A stretch of DNA of 41,943 bases from Lachnospiraceae bacterium (GTDB lineage: Bacteria > Bacillota > Clostridia > Lachnospirales > Lachnospiraceae), in the NCBI GenBank assembly GCA_024695665.1, contig JAILHT010000098.1, positions 1-41,943 of the forward strand, in the 5' to 3' direction. Position numbers and translations under genes: made by a program. Position 1 is the stretch's first letter; each line of letters begins with the position of its first letter. The notes under the pieces were generated by a model. It did no database searches, was not told where the DNA came from, and saw nothing but the letters and a program-made list of their open reading frames with translations. Shown piece after piece: positions 19,218-27,246 of this stretch.

Positions 19218-20282
19218 ATGAATATATCTATGTTCACAAAGACTTCTTACTCACCATATTTCGGGGAGAAAACTCAAAACTCATACGTGGGCATTACTTC
19301 ATCCGATAGGAAAAAAAAGGATGAGGACGGCAGAAAAAAGACCAGGACCGAGATAAAAAACGAGCAATTCAGAGAGATGTTAAGAAACCTTAAAAAAACG
19401 GAGAATACCAACAAAAATCCGTTTGCTGTAGGCTCGAACCAAAATGATGAGAACGGTTTTTTGAAGATGACCGGCGCTCCGGAAAAGAATGATGAGTATG
19501 AGCTTCAAAAGAGTTCGAAATACAATTATAAAGAGGTTGCAAATAAGATATTGCGTGCGAAAAACTCTTTGAGTGCAGGACAGGCGGTTTTGTCAGCAAA
19601 GAGGAAAGTTCAAGAGGTCAGAAGGAAGATATCCTCCGGCGACGGTGATGCCGAGGAACTTCAGATAGCACTGACACATGCAAAACGCATGGAGATGGTC
19701 GCAAAAAAGAAAAAGAGGCATCTTGAGCTGGAAGAACTTGTGGAAAACACTCAAAAGAGGGACGAAAAACTCGACAGGCAAGAAGAGGCCGTATCAGACC
19801 TCAAAAATGCGGTAATTGACGCAAAAGAGGAAGAAATCACTGAGCTGGAAGATAAGATATTTGATGAGCGTCAACAGATGATAGAAGAGTTTACCGAAGA
19901 TTTTGAAGAGACCGGGGAAGAAGTAACCGAAGAGATGTTGACCAAACTGAATGAGATGGTATCCGAATTTGGTGAGGAAGAGTTAAAACAACTGGAAGAG
20001 GCCATGGAGATGCTCGATCTGATGGAGATTGTAGATCCGCATATGAGCAAGGAAGAACTGGAGGAACTGAAAAGAAAGCACAGAGCTTCCGAGTATAAAG
20101 CGATCGTTAAGGCAGACATGGACTATCTCAAAGACATGATAGAACTGCAGACTGAAAAAGCATCCGAGAGTGTCGGAGGAAGTTTTCCGGGAGCTTCTGC
20201 AGGATTTGATGTCGTATCATCAGGTGTGGAGGTATCCGCGCCTGCAGGCGAAGGCTCATTAAGCATAGATGTGCAATTATAA
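19218..20282 (+). CDS. Acidic coiled-coil-rich protein of unknown function
   Basis: A 354-residue soluble protein. Residues about 1-95 are polar and Lys-rich (SSDRKKKDEDGRKK). Residues about 110-310 are predicted helical and strongly charged, first basic (KRKVQEVRRKIS, KRMEMVAKKKKRHLELEEL), then very acidic (EEEITELEDKIFDERQ, FTEDFEETGEEVTEEM). The tail is Gly/Ser/Ala-rich. The ATG at 19218 was chosen; a GTG nine bases upstream is possible. No signal peptide and no family recognised. It follows the previous gene by 18 bases and shares its SigD-type promoter, so the two probably work together. A terminator follows at once. Confidence 0.8.
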   Translation: MNISMFTKTSYSPYFGEKTQNSYVGITSSDRKKKDEDGRKKTRTEIKNEQFREMLRNLKKTENTNKNPFAVGSNQNDENGFLKMTGAPEKNDEYELQKSSKYNYKEVANKILRAKNSLSAGQAVLSAKRKVQEVRRKISSGDGDAEELQIALTHAKRMEMVAKKKKRHLELEELVENTQKRDEKLDRQEEAVSDLKNAVIDAKEEEITELEDKIFDERQQMIEEFTEDFEETGEEVTEEMLTKLNEMVSEFGEEELKQLEEAMEMLDLMEIVDPHMSKEELEELKRKHRASEYKAIVKADMDYLKDMIELQTEKASESVGGSFPGASAGFDVVSSGVEVSAPAGEGSLSIDVQL

Positions 20283-20285
20283 AAG

Positions 20286-20330
20286 AAAAAGACTTTGAAT
20301 CATGACAATGTGATTCAAAGTCTTTTTTTT
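20286..20330. terminator. Bidirectional terminator between convergent genes
   Basis: A 17-base stem (20286-20302 with 20311-20327) with an eight-base loop. A T run follows on the plus strand, and the matching A run on the left serves the minus strand. It separates the coiled-coil gene from the minus-strand membrane gene, whose stop codon is eight bases further on. Confidence 0.88.
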
Positions 20331-20337
20331 AATTATT

Positions 20338-20979
20338 TTAAGGAATAAAAATAAACAATCCTATGTAATATATAACAAAAATAAGATTTCCCCATCCACC
20401 GGCAACTATGACTCTCATGCCTTTCGGAAGGCGGTTCATAAATGGTTTTAGAAGAAAGAGCACTCCGGGATTTAATATTATCATCCACTGGGGAAGCAGA
20501 GTATTTTTTGTTATCACAAGAAAAAGCAGGAGAACAAATCCAACAGCTTCACCTATGTACAGGACGAAGGCTATTTTTGAAAAATATGCTATGGTTGTAT
20601 ATCTCGCTTCATCAAATTTGTTTTGCCCCAAAAGTCCGAGATACGAACAGTGGCTGTGATAAGCTCCTCCACAGATAATGCCGAGACACAAAAAAAGAAA
20701 AGCAATGAAAGCTACTGCATGCATAGTTTCATTTGTTATAAGAACTATGTGATAGAAACCGATACAGTAAAAAAATGCCGCGACAGGTCCGATGACACCG
20801 GCTGCAGTGAGCCTTTTTATCGGTAAATCTCTCATCACATCCGTTATGGATTGCATCTTTTCTTCGGCACTGCTTTTTGCTGTGTAAGAAAAATCTTTAG
20901 GCGTGTAATACATCAACATGTCGCCCAAGAACATCAGAAGACCTCCAAAGAGGCCGGCCGTCAAAGTAAAAGTAATCAT
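20338..20979 (-). CDS. Six-helix membrane protein (possibly DUF6796 family)
   Basis: A 213-residue integral membrane protein with about six hydrophobic segments. The N terminus contains LFGGLLMFLGDMLMYYTP, and a conserved-looking loop reads GGAYHSHCSYLG. I associate this pattern with clostridial proteins labelled DUF6796, but cannot confirm it. Function unknown. The start ATG (20977-20979) has AAGGAG nine bases upstream. It is a single-gene unit on the minus strand. Its promoter has a GTTAG-N6-CTAAC palindrome between -35 and -10, as in the enolase promoter, so one regulator may control both. Confidence 0.85.
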   Translation of the reverse strand: MITFTLTAGLFGGLLMFLGDMLMYYTPKDFSYTAKSSAEEKMQSITDVMRDLPIKRLTAAGVIGPVAAFFYCIGFYHIVLITNETMHAVAFIAFLFLCLGIICGGAYHSHCSYLGLLGQNKFDEARYTTIAYFSKIAFVLYIGEAVGFVLLLFLVITKNTLLPQWMIILNPGVLFLLKPFMNRLPKGMRVIVAGGWGNLIFVIYYIGLFIFIP

Positions 20980-21019
20980 AATAATGCTCCTTGAAAATCA
21001 TATCTTTATATCTCAAACT

Positions 21020-21048
21020 ATGTTAGTCGTGACTAACTATCTTGTCAA
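21020..21048 (-). promoter_or_regulatory. Promoter of the membrane protein gene with GTTAG-N6-CTAAC operator
   Basis: Reading the minus strand: TTGACA (21048-21043), a 17-base spacer, and TAACAT (21025-21020). The palindrome GTTAGTCGTGACTAAC occupies 21022-21037. It begins five bases after the -35 box and covers part of the -10 box, exactly as palindrome one does in the enolase promoter. The start codon lies 41 bases downstream of the -10 box. Confidence 0.75.
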
Positions 21049-21065
21049 GAAGCAAAAAATCTTTT

Positions 21066-21941
21066 TTATCGTCTGACGGGATGTTCACTTGAATAGAGAT
21101 TCCACTTGTCTACAATGTCGCTGTGATCCGTGAGCCCGACATAGTAGGCTGTAACCTCACCTATCTCATTGTTTACGGAATCATAGAGATAGTCGCCCGT
21201 CACCTCATCTGAACATGTGAGCATGATGTCGTTTGGCATGTTCTCATAGGCGAAATCTACAAAGTCATCATCTATGTTGTAATTGGAATCTGCCGTGTAT
21301 AGATCCGGCGCGCCGAAGGTGTGCAGCATCTCGTGTGCATATACAGCCGGGCCGTTTACATATCCGTCATCATAGTTGAAAAGATAGACGATCTCAGAAT
21401 CGTAAGGCATATCGTCATACCAGGTTCTTGTACAGCTTATCGCGGTGTTGTCTTCGTTAGAGTCTACGAAGAGCATGTAGATCACATTGTCCGCATCATA
21501 TTTTTCCATAAGGGAGGTTTCATCTATGTTTGAGGCGATATATTCCCATACCAGGCTGTCGGGGTCTCCGTTGTCGATATAGTCGTTGTCAGTGAGTTTT
21601 TCGTCTGTTACAAATCTGTATTTTAAGTCGTCATTTTTTTTAAAATCCGTTATGAAGGCGGCGCTTTTTCCATAGGCGGAAACATTGTCTTCGATGTAGG
21701 AAGCTGCGATATTTATATAATTATTGATATTTGCTTCCTTCACCTCATCGCCCGGATCGTCCCAGCCTGTGTTTGCATCATTTGCAAAGATGCTCACAAC
21801 TATGGTTGTGCCGTCTATATCCCCGGCTGAACCGTACTCTCTGTAGCCCGGTGTTTTTATGCTCTCATCCATATCTGCGGATATTGTGAGAAACATCAAG
21901 AAAAGATATATGATAAAAATTCGAAAAAACCGTGGTTTCAA
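21066..21941 (-). CDS. Secreted zinc metallopeptidase (HExxHxxGxxD)
   Basis: A 291-residue protein with an N-terminal signal peptide (residues 1-22: two basic residues, then a hydrophobic core ending TISA). The zinc site is H203-E204-M-L-H207-T-F-G210-A-P-D213, the HExxHxxGxxD pattern of metzincin-like peptidases. Upstream strands (VIYMLFVD, SEIVYLFNY) fit the catalytic fold. The rest is rich in Asp and Asn, as in extracellular proteins. The start is TTG at 21941, supported by GGGAGG ten bases before it; the next Met (residue 16) would destroy the signal peptide. Family assignment is by motif only. It is transcribed away from the beta-lactamase-fold gene, and its substrate is unknown. Confidence 0.82.
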   Translation of the reverse strand: MKPRFFRIFIIYLFLMFLTISADMDESIKTPGYREYGSAGDIDGTTIVVSIFANDANTGWDDPGDEVKEANINNYINIAASYIEDNVSAYGKSAAFITDFKKNDDLKYRFVTDEKLTDNDYIDNGDPDSLVWEYIASNIDETSLMEKYDADNVIYMLFVDSNEDNTAISCTRTWYDDMPYDSEIVYLFNYDDGYVNGPAVYAHEMLHTFGAPDLYTADSNYNIDDDFVDFAYENMPNDIMLTCSDEVTGDYLYDSVNNEIGEVTAYYVGLTDHSDIVDKWNLYSSEHPVRR

Positions 21942-22079
21942 GATATATTTACCTCCCTATAACGAAAATTACAGATGATTACTCTAACTTCTATATGACA
22001 AAAAGACAAGGGAGGATGAAGAAGTTTTAGATTTCTTTATATATCGGTTGTGATAGAATAAAAAACAGGGGGTAAAAAA

Positions 22080-22919
22080 ATGAGGATAATAAATCTTATA
22101 GAAAATACCGAAGGAGAGAGAAAGGTTTCGTTCGCACACGGACTGTCTTTTTATATTGAGATCAAAGAACATAAAATACTCTTGGATTTCGGCCCGTCGG
22201 GGGAGATTAAGGAGAATGCAAAGAAGCTTGGAGTAAATCTGGCTGAGATTGACACGGCGGTGTTGAGCCACGGTCATTACGACCACTCCGGAGGGCTTTT
22301 GACTTTCGCAGAGATAAATAATAAGGCCGCTATCTATATGCAAAAAACAGCTACGGGAGAGTATTATTCCGATGACGGCAGGCTGGCAGAAGGCGAGCGT
22401 TTCAGGTATATAGGAATAGACAAAGAAATCGAGAAACTAAAAAATGTGCATTATGTGGAGGGAGATTATGATATCGATGATGAGCTAAAACTTCTCACGG
22501 TGAAAAAGAGATCGCACAAGCTCCCTTTTACAAACAAGAGGATACTCATGAAGAAAGACGGACAGCTTGTCGGCGATGAGTTTACACATGAACATTCGCT
22601 TGTGATCGCCTCAGAGGGGAAAAATATATTGATGTCCGGCTGTGCTCACAACGGGATACTGAGTATTTTGGATTCTTATAAGGAGAAGTACAAAAGTGAG
22701 CCGGATCTTGTCATAAGCGGTTTTCATCTTATGAAAAAGACTGAATACAGGGAAGACCAGAAGATGGAGATAGAAGAGATCGCAAGAGAGTTGGCCACAT
22801 ATAAAAATACAAAGTTTATCACCTGTCATTGTACCGGAGTTCTCGCTTACGAGATTATGAAAAAGATAATGGGTGAAAAGCTTGGATATGTTCACTCCGG
22901 TGATGAGATAGAATTATAA
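22080..22919 (+). CDS. Metallo-beta-lactamase-fold hydrolase
   Basis: A 279-residue cytoplasmic metallo-beta-lactamase-fold protein. The metal motif is H64-G-H66-Y-D68-H69 (LSHGHYDHSGG); further ligands probably lie at HEHSLVIAS, at SGCAHNGI and at ITCHCTG. The overall pattern matches the group often annotated as 7,8-dihydropterin-6-methyl-aminobenzene phosphate synthase-like (COG1237). That name reflects one archaeal enzyme, so the reaction here is open. The ATG at 22080 follows a GGGGG stretch. It is a single gene, divergent from the metallopeptidase and closed by its own terminator. Confidence 0.85.
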   Translation: MRIINLIENTEGERKVSFAHGLSFYIEIKEHKILLDFGPSGEIKENAKKLGVNLAEIDTAVLSHGHYDHSGGLLTFAEINNKAAIYMQKTATGEYYSDDGRLAEGERFRYIGIDKEIEKLKNVHYVEGDYDIDDELKLLTVKKRSHKLPFTNKRILMKKDGQLVGDEFTHEHSLVIASEGKNILMSGCAHNGILSILDSYKEKYKSEPDLVISGFHLMKKTEYREDQKMEIEEIARELATYKNTKFITCHCTGVLAYEIMKKIMGEKLGYVHSGDEIEL

Positions 22920-22937
22920 AATATTATATAAAAGTTT

Positions 22938-22982
22938 AAAGTCGGATAAAGCCCGTTGTTATGGGTAGTATCCGACTTTTTT
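22938..22982 (+). terminator. Rho-independent terminator after the metallo-beta-lactamase-fold gene
   Basis: Bases 22938-22948 pair with 22969-22979. The loop region contains a further short CCC/GGG pairing, and a T run ends at 22982. Confidence 0.85.
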
Positions 22983-23017
22983 GCTATATCATGTGTATGA
23001 AAAACAACTTATAATGG

Positions 23018-23046
23018 TTGATTATGCAAAAAAATGGTGCTATACT
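23018..23046 (+). promoter_or_regulatory. Sigma-A promoter of the exopolysaccharide operon
   Basis: TTGATT (23018-23023) and TATACT (23041-23046) with an ideal 17-base spacer. It is the only strong promoter before the eight-gene operon, 144 bases before its first likely start codon. Confidence 0.75.
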
Positions 23047-23084
23047 CAACGAGTTGTTTTTTAGGTGAGTATGAAAAATTAACA

Positions 23085-23141
23085 GAACGCTTCACGTTCA
23101 AAAATTGGGGAGCCTTGAGAGACTTTTCTCGGGTTTTTTTT
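23085..23141 (+). promoter_or_regulatory. Leader with hairpin and intrinsic terminator (putative attenuator)
   Basis: After the promoter comes a small hairpin (23085-23089 with 23095-23099, loop CTTCA). Next is a terminator: 23114-23120 pairs with 23127-23133 and is followed by eight T (23134-23141). The terminator lies inside the transcript, about 50 bases before the first gene, so transcription must pass it to reach the operon. Upstream, ATG-AAA-AAT-TAA (from 23071) with GGTGAG before it could be a three-codon leader peptide. I do not recognise a riboswitch fold and found no clear competing antiterminator stem. Confidence 0.55.
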
Positions 23142-23189
23142 ATGCATATTTCGTATAGAAAACGAAATGGTGACATGAGAGATGAAAAA

Positions 23190-24236
23190 ATGGGATTAAT
23201 AAGTAGATTTGAAGAAAAAAGTGTGCTTCTAAAGACACTTATTTTTGTGTGTACAATTACTTTTATGTGCTGCAGTGATTTAAATAAGGTTGCAGCAGAA
23301 GACATAGATATCGATTCAAAGGTGGATATCACGGTTGAACTTGAAGATGACAGCCGATATCTTACGGTTGATGTCATAAAGATTGGAAGCTATGACGGAA
23401 CTTATTTTACCTTTGAAGATGAGGTTAAAGAATATATCGGAAAAGATTATTACAGACTTTCCGGAGTCAGCGAGATAAAGCAGAGTGCGATAAGTCTCGC
23501 CGAGGTTGTCTCTGATATGAATCTTTTGACAACGACCGTGAAGGTGGAGTCGGGCAAGGGAACCGCATCAGATCTTGATGTGGGTCTGTATCTTATCGTC
23601 CAGACAGCGGACGACAAAAATGCAAAGATAGAGTATGCGTATATTGTCGAAGCACCGGCTATAAATGAAGAGACGGGGGAATACACATACAGCATAGTGA
23701 CAACTCCCGAATGGGACAAGGTTGTCTGGTTTACTTTCAGGGCTGAGGTCGTAAGACCGGTTGTCATGGTTATTTCAATCATATTATTGATATTTTTATG
23801 CTTCTTGGGCGATGGGGCAATCCGCGTCGTTTTTCCTGGAGGAGCATTTATTCTCTGCGGGTATATAGGAATGAAACTCGCATCAAATACAAATCTGTTC
23901 AGAACAGAATTCATATGGCAATTTGTAATATTTATGGTATTTGCCTTCTTGGGAACGGGAATAGCATGGGGCGTTATGTCTGTGCTTTTGGTTCCTTTAA
24001 ATTCAGTCGGATTACATTCCATCTACAGAAAAAATATTTTTTGGATCACTGCTTTTTTGGGTGCACTTGGCATTTTTTATATTTTGGATATGAAGCTTCA
24101 TATTGATTTTTGGATCGGTATTGCCGCAGCACTTGTCTGTGGCATAGGCGGAGCTGTATTTCAATATTTGAGAAGGAATAAGGAAGTGGAATTTTACACA
24201 TATGAGGATCTTATGAAACTTCCTCGTGAGGAGTAG
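23190..24236 (+). CDS. Membrane protein with extracellular beta-rich domain, first gene of the polysaccharide operon
   Basis: A product of 348 residues if the ATG at 23190 is used; ATGs at 23142 and 23175 are alternatives with poorer ribosome sites, and the first lies at the end of the terminator T run. A hydrophobic segment at residues about 13-30 looks like a signal sequence. Residues about 31-185 are an acidic, beta-rich extracellular domain (VDITVELEDDSRYLTVDVIKIG, then GLYLIVQTADD), loosely like pilin or Cna-B folds. Residues about 188-330 hold about six membrane segments. The end is cytoplasmic. I do not recognise the family. It precedes the VTC gene by five bases, so it is probably part of the same machine. 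Confidence 0.75.
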   Translation: MGLISRFEEKSVLLKTLIFVCTITFMCCSDLNKVAAEDIDIDSKVDITVELEDDSRYLTVDVIKIGSYDGTYFTFEDEVKEYIGKDYYRLSGVSEIKQSAISLAEVVSDMNLLTTTVKVESGKGTASDLDVGLYLIVQTADDKNAKIEYAYIVEAPAINEETGEYTYSIVTTPEWDKVVWFTFRAEVVRPVVMVISIILLIFLCFLGDGAIRVVFPGGAFILCGYIGMKLASNTNLFRTEFIWQFVIFMVFAFLGTGIAWGVMSVLLVPLNSVGLHSIYRKNIFWITAFLGALGIFYILDMKLHIDFWIGIAAALVCGIGGAVFQYLRRNKEVEFYTYEDLMKLPREE

Positions 24237-24241
24237 ATATT

Positions 24242-24928
24242 ATGCTTGATGTGACGAGAGTTGAGAAAAAATACAATCTCAATATATCTGAGGCGGAGAG
24301 GATAAAAACAGCCTTAAATCGTGTTATGACATCCGATCCTCACAACGGGGAAAACGGATATCTTGTCAGATCTTTATATTTTGACTCACTCTATAACAAA
24401 GATTATTTTGCAAAAACCGACGGTGTCGACGTGAGAAAAAAGATAAGACTTCGCATATACAGTCCGGAGGATGAGACCGCGAAACTTGAGGTCAAGGAGA
24501 AGGCCGGAGGGATGCAGAGAAAAAGGTCCTTGTCGCTTACAAAAGATGAGGCTAAACGGATTATCGAGGGGGATTTTTCCTGCCTTCTCAAATGGAATGA
24601 TGCGCTCGGCGAAGCACTGTACTGCCTAATGACAAAAGAGATATACAGGCCGAAATGCATAGTTGAATATGACAGGTATGCCTTTGTGCATGAGGATAAC
24701 AATATTCGCGTTACCTTTGATTCGAATATAAGGGCAGGGTCCGGGATGAGCAATCTTTTTTCTAAAGAGCCAATGTACTACCCGATAGCAAAAAGCGGGG
24801 ATATAACACTTGAAGTAAAATACGACAGGTTTTTGCACAGCAATATCAAGGCTGCCATAGGAGATAATCTGTCTTTAAATCTGTCGAGCAGCAAATACTG
24901 CAGGGCAAGAGAAGGAATCGGATATTAA
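24242..24928 (+). CDS. VTC domain (polyphosphate polymerase-type) protein
   Basis: A 228-residue soluble protein of the VTC/CYTH-like tunnel fold. Charged tunnel motifs are visible: RVEKKYNL near the N terminus, VRSLYFDSLYNKDYFAKTDG, KKIRLRIY, KLEVKEK, CIVEYDRYAF, VTFDSNI and ITLEVKYD. Yeast Vtc4, the family model, makes polyphosphate from ATP. Bacterial single-domain members are annotated as polyphosphate polymerases mainly by similarity, so the reaction is inferred. It starts five bases after the first gene (GAGGAG before the ATG) and is followed after 12 bases by the DUF4956 gene. VTC, DUF4956 and CotH genes are known to cluster in many bacteria, though their joint function is not established. 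Confidence 0.88.
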   Translation: MLDVTRVEKKYNLNISEAERIKTALNRVMTSDPHNGENGYLVRSLYFDSLYNKDYFAKTDGVDVRKKIRLRIYSPEDETAKLEVKEKAGGMQRKRSLSLTKDEAKRIIEGDFSCLLKWNDALGEALYCLMTKEIYRPKCIVEYDRYAFVHEDNNIRVTFDSNIRAGSGMSNLFSKEPMYYPIAKSGDITLEVKYDRFLHSNIKAAIGDNLSLNLSSSKYCRAREGIGY

Positions 24929-24940
24929 AAGGAGAAAATC

Positions 24941-25627
24941 ATGAAGGAAGAATTGTATTACATATTGCAGAGTCAGGGGGAAGGAAGCCTCTCCGTGACA
25001 GACATATTCATAAATCTTATCGCTGCGGCTATACTCGGAGCCATGATATTTGCGGCGTACAGAAGCACACACAGCGGAACCGTTTACAGTGCGAGATTCA
25101 ACGTGTCCCTTGTCATGACAGCGCTAGTGACAACGACTGTAATGTGCGTTATAGGAAACAATATATCTCTTTCGCTAGGTATGGTCGGAGCGCTCTCAAT
25201 CGTGCGTTTCAGAACTGCAATAAAAGATCCGAGGGACACGATATTTATCTTTTGGGCCGTGGCGGTCGGAGTGTGCTGCGGTGTGTCTGACTATCTTATA
25301 GCTCTGATAGGAACGGTGTTTATATTTTTCTTCTTGGTCATATTCGGGTTTGTCAAAGATGTGAACAGGGTGCTCATCATAGTAAGAGGTGAGGCGAATG
25401 CCCTGTCCGAGGGAGGAAGACTCATAGAGGAGTTCTTCGCCGGAAAAGCAGTTAGAAGAGTGTACACCGTGGACACAAACGGAAGCGGGGAGGTCATCTA
25501 TGAGACCTCCGCCGGACTCCTCAAAAAGATATCCGAGAAGGATGGCAATCTTGAGGATAAATTGAGGGAGATTGACGGAACTTTGTCGGTGAGCATAATG
25601 TGCCAGGAAGATGAGATTTCGGGGTGA
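24941..25627 (+). CDS. DUF4956 membrane protein
   Basis: A 228-residue protein with about four membrane segments in residues 20-140. The family's conserved core is present: LSLGMVGALSIVRFRTAIKDPRDTIFIFWAVAVG. A soluble domain of about 85 residues follows. Function unknown; bacterial DUF4956 genes often stand beside VTC and CotH genes, as here. It may anchor or export the VTC product (inference). The ribosome site is AAAGGAG; it lies 12 bases after the VTC gene and four before the CotH gene. Confidence 0.88.
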   Translation: MKEELYYILQSQGEGSLSVTDIFINLIAAAILGAMIFAAYRSTHSGTVYSARFNVSLVMTALVTTTVMCVIGNNISLSLGMVGALSIVRFRTAIKDPRDTIFIFWAVAVGVCCGVSDYLIALIGTVFIFFFLVIFGFVKDVNRVLIIVRGEANALSEGGRLIEEFFAGKAVRRVYTVDTNGSGEVIYETSAGLLKKISEKDGNLEDKLREIDGTLSVSIMCQEDEISG

Positions 25628-25631
25628 TTTC

Positions 25632-27242
25632 ATGGATTTGAAACGAGGCACGATCATATTTTTTGCCGTGGCATCGTGTGTTGTTGTGGTATTGTCCGTG
25701 ATTTTGTATTTTACCGATCATGATGATGTGGTAGTGCAGAGAAGTGCGGATTATTATGAGATGCTCTCCGATGATGTTCCGGATTCGGATGCACTTGGCG
25801 CCATATCGGAGGATTTTACAACTGATATCGAAAGCTTTGAGAGCAATCTTCCGCTTGTTGTTTTGGAACTTGACAGCGAACTTCCTGAGTACAAAACCTT
25901 TGTGGGCGAGGAGGAAATCGTATATGAGGATGTGGATCCGTGGACAACGGGGACTATATCACTCTACGAGAACTCCGACGGATACAACAGGCTGACGGAT
26001 GAGGCGGCAGAGACAAGCACCATAAATATAAAAAAGAGGGGACATACGTCCATAAATTTTGACAAGGCTCAGTATTATATAAAGCTCACCGATGAGAACG
26101 GCGAGGAGAATCCCCTTGATGTGTTTGGAATGGGCGCGGATGACTCATGGATCCTAAACGGAAGCATGGCGGATAAGAGCATGATAAGAAACTATCTAGC
26201 ATACCGTGTGAGCGCTCAGATAATGGAATATGCACCGAGGTGTACCTTCTGTGAAATGTTTACGTTTGAGAACGGAGAGTATGTCTATCAGGGCGTCTAT
26301 CTGATGACAGAATCCGTGAAGCGATCCGAGAACAGGGTGAATATAGATGAGTCAAAAAAAGGCGAGACCTACACGAGCTATCTTGTCAGGAGGGACAGAT
26401 ATACAAGCTTTGATACGATGCTTGACACTTATGCCAGACTCACGGGGGCAAACGATGAGTGGATAGGTGTGAAATATCCGGGCGAGTCGAAGCAGTCGGA
26501 GGCAAATCTTGCATACATACAGGAGGATTTTTCAAACATAGAAAAAGTTCTCATGTCGGACAACGAGACGGTCTTTAAGACTTATACAAGATACATTGAT
26601 TCAGATACTTTTGCGGATTATTTTCTGATAAATGAATACTTTGGAAACTACGATGCCGGAGAGCATTCCACATATATGTACAAAAACTCCGGTGAGACTT
26701 TAAAGATAGGACCTGTTTGGGATTTCGACCAGGCGATGAACAATTCGGTTTATGACGAAACCGATCCAAACTCTCTTGCAATGCAGGAGAAGGCTTTCTT
26801 TTCAAATCTTGTCAAAGACACAGAGTTTGTAAATCTTTTAAAGACCCGTTATGCATATCTCAGGGAAAACTATCTGAATGACACCTACATCTTTTCGATA
26901 ATCGAGGAGACAAAGACTTACCTCGAGTCCGCAAGGCAGAGGGAGTGGTACAGATGGGCCGAGGATTACCTTGACGAGGAAGGAGTGGTTCCCGGAAGCT
27001 ACGCGCTCGGGGATTACGAAAAAGAGGGAGTTACGATAAGCAGGTACAACGACTCCTATGACCAGGAGATTTATAACATCAAAACTTACCTTAGCATCCA
27101 CGGTGAGGTTATAGAGTCCGAACTTACTTCTCTTCTTGAGGACTGCACTGTGACCACCGGACTTAAAGGTGAGATGGTCCTGATTTTTATTATCACATGC
27201 TGTTTGTTTGTGGTTCCTTCAATTTTGATCAACAGGAAGTAA
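25632..27242 (+). CDS. CotH-type protein kinase, membrane-anchored
   Basis: A 536-residue CotH family protein. An N-terminal membrane segment (residues about 8-27) is followed by a large extracytoplasmic domain and a second hydrophobic segment at the C terminus (about 512-532). CotH hallmarks are the KRGHTS motif near 135, DDSWILNGSMADKSMIRNYL near 175, YQGVYLMTESVKR near 220, and GPVWDFDQAMNN near 360. The Asp of WDFD is the expected metal ligand. Bacillus CotH phosphorylates spore-coat proteins; membrane-anchored members in gene clusters like this one have unknown targets. The ATG at 25632 follows GGGGTG; an ATG at 25611 would overlap the previous gene. Confidence 0.88.
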   Translation: MDLKRGTIIFFAVASCVVVVLSVILYFTDHDDVVVQRSADYYEMLSDDVPDSDALGAISEDFTTDIESFESNLPLVVLELDSELPEYKTFVGEEEIVYEDVDPWTTGTISLYENSDGYNRLTDEAAETSTINIKKRGHTSINFDKAQYYIKLTDENGEENPLDVFGMGADDSWILNGSMADKSMIRNYLAYRVSAQIMEYAPRCTFCEMFTFENGEYVYQGVYLMTESVKRSENRVNIDESKKGETYTSYLVRRDRYTSFDTMLDTYARLTGANDEWIGVKYPGESKQSEANLAYIQEDFSNIEKVLMSDNETVFKTYTRYIDSDTFADYFLINEYFGNYDAGEHSTYMYKNSGETLKIGPVWDFDQAMNNSVYDETDPNSLAMQEKAFFSNLVKDTEFVNLLKTRYAYLRENYLNDTYIFSIIEETKTYLESARQREWYRWAEDYLDEEGVVPGSYALGDYEKEGVTISRYNDSYDQEIYNIKTYLSIHGEVIESELTSLLEDCTVTTGLKGEMVLIFIITCCLFVVPSILINRK

Positions 27243-27246
27243 TGAT

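Noticed and set aside
23047-23141. Cyclic-di-GMP riboswitch in the polysaccharide operon leader
   Set aside because: The leader is only about 90 bases to the terminator and lacks the conserved core of both known classes; only hairpin plus terminator can be supported.
23346-23362. GCCGATAT inside the first gene of the polysaccharide operon as a SigD promoter
   Set aside because: It lies inside coding sequence, has no TAAA-like box at the right distance and no gene starts downstream.
23450-24022. 190-residue open frame on the minus strand
   Set aside because: It lies wholly opposite a better supported gene, has no ribosome site and has the Ser/Thr/Ile-rich look of an antisense shadow.
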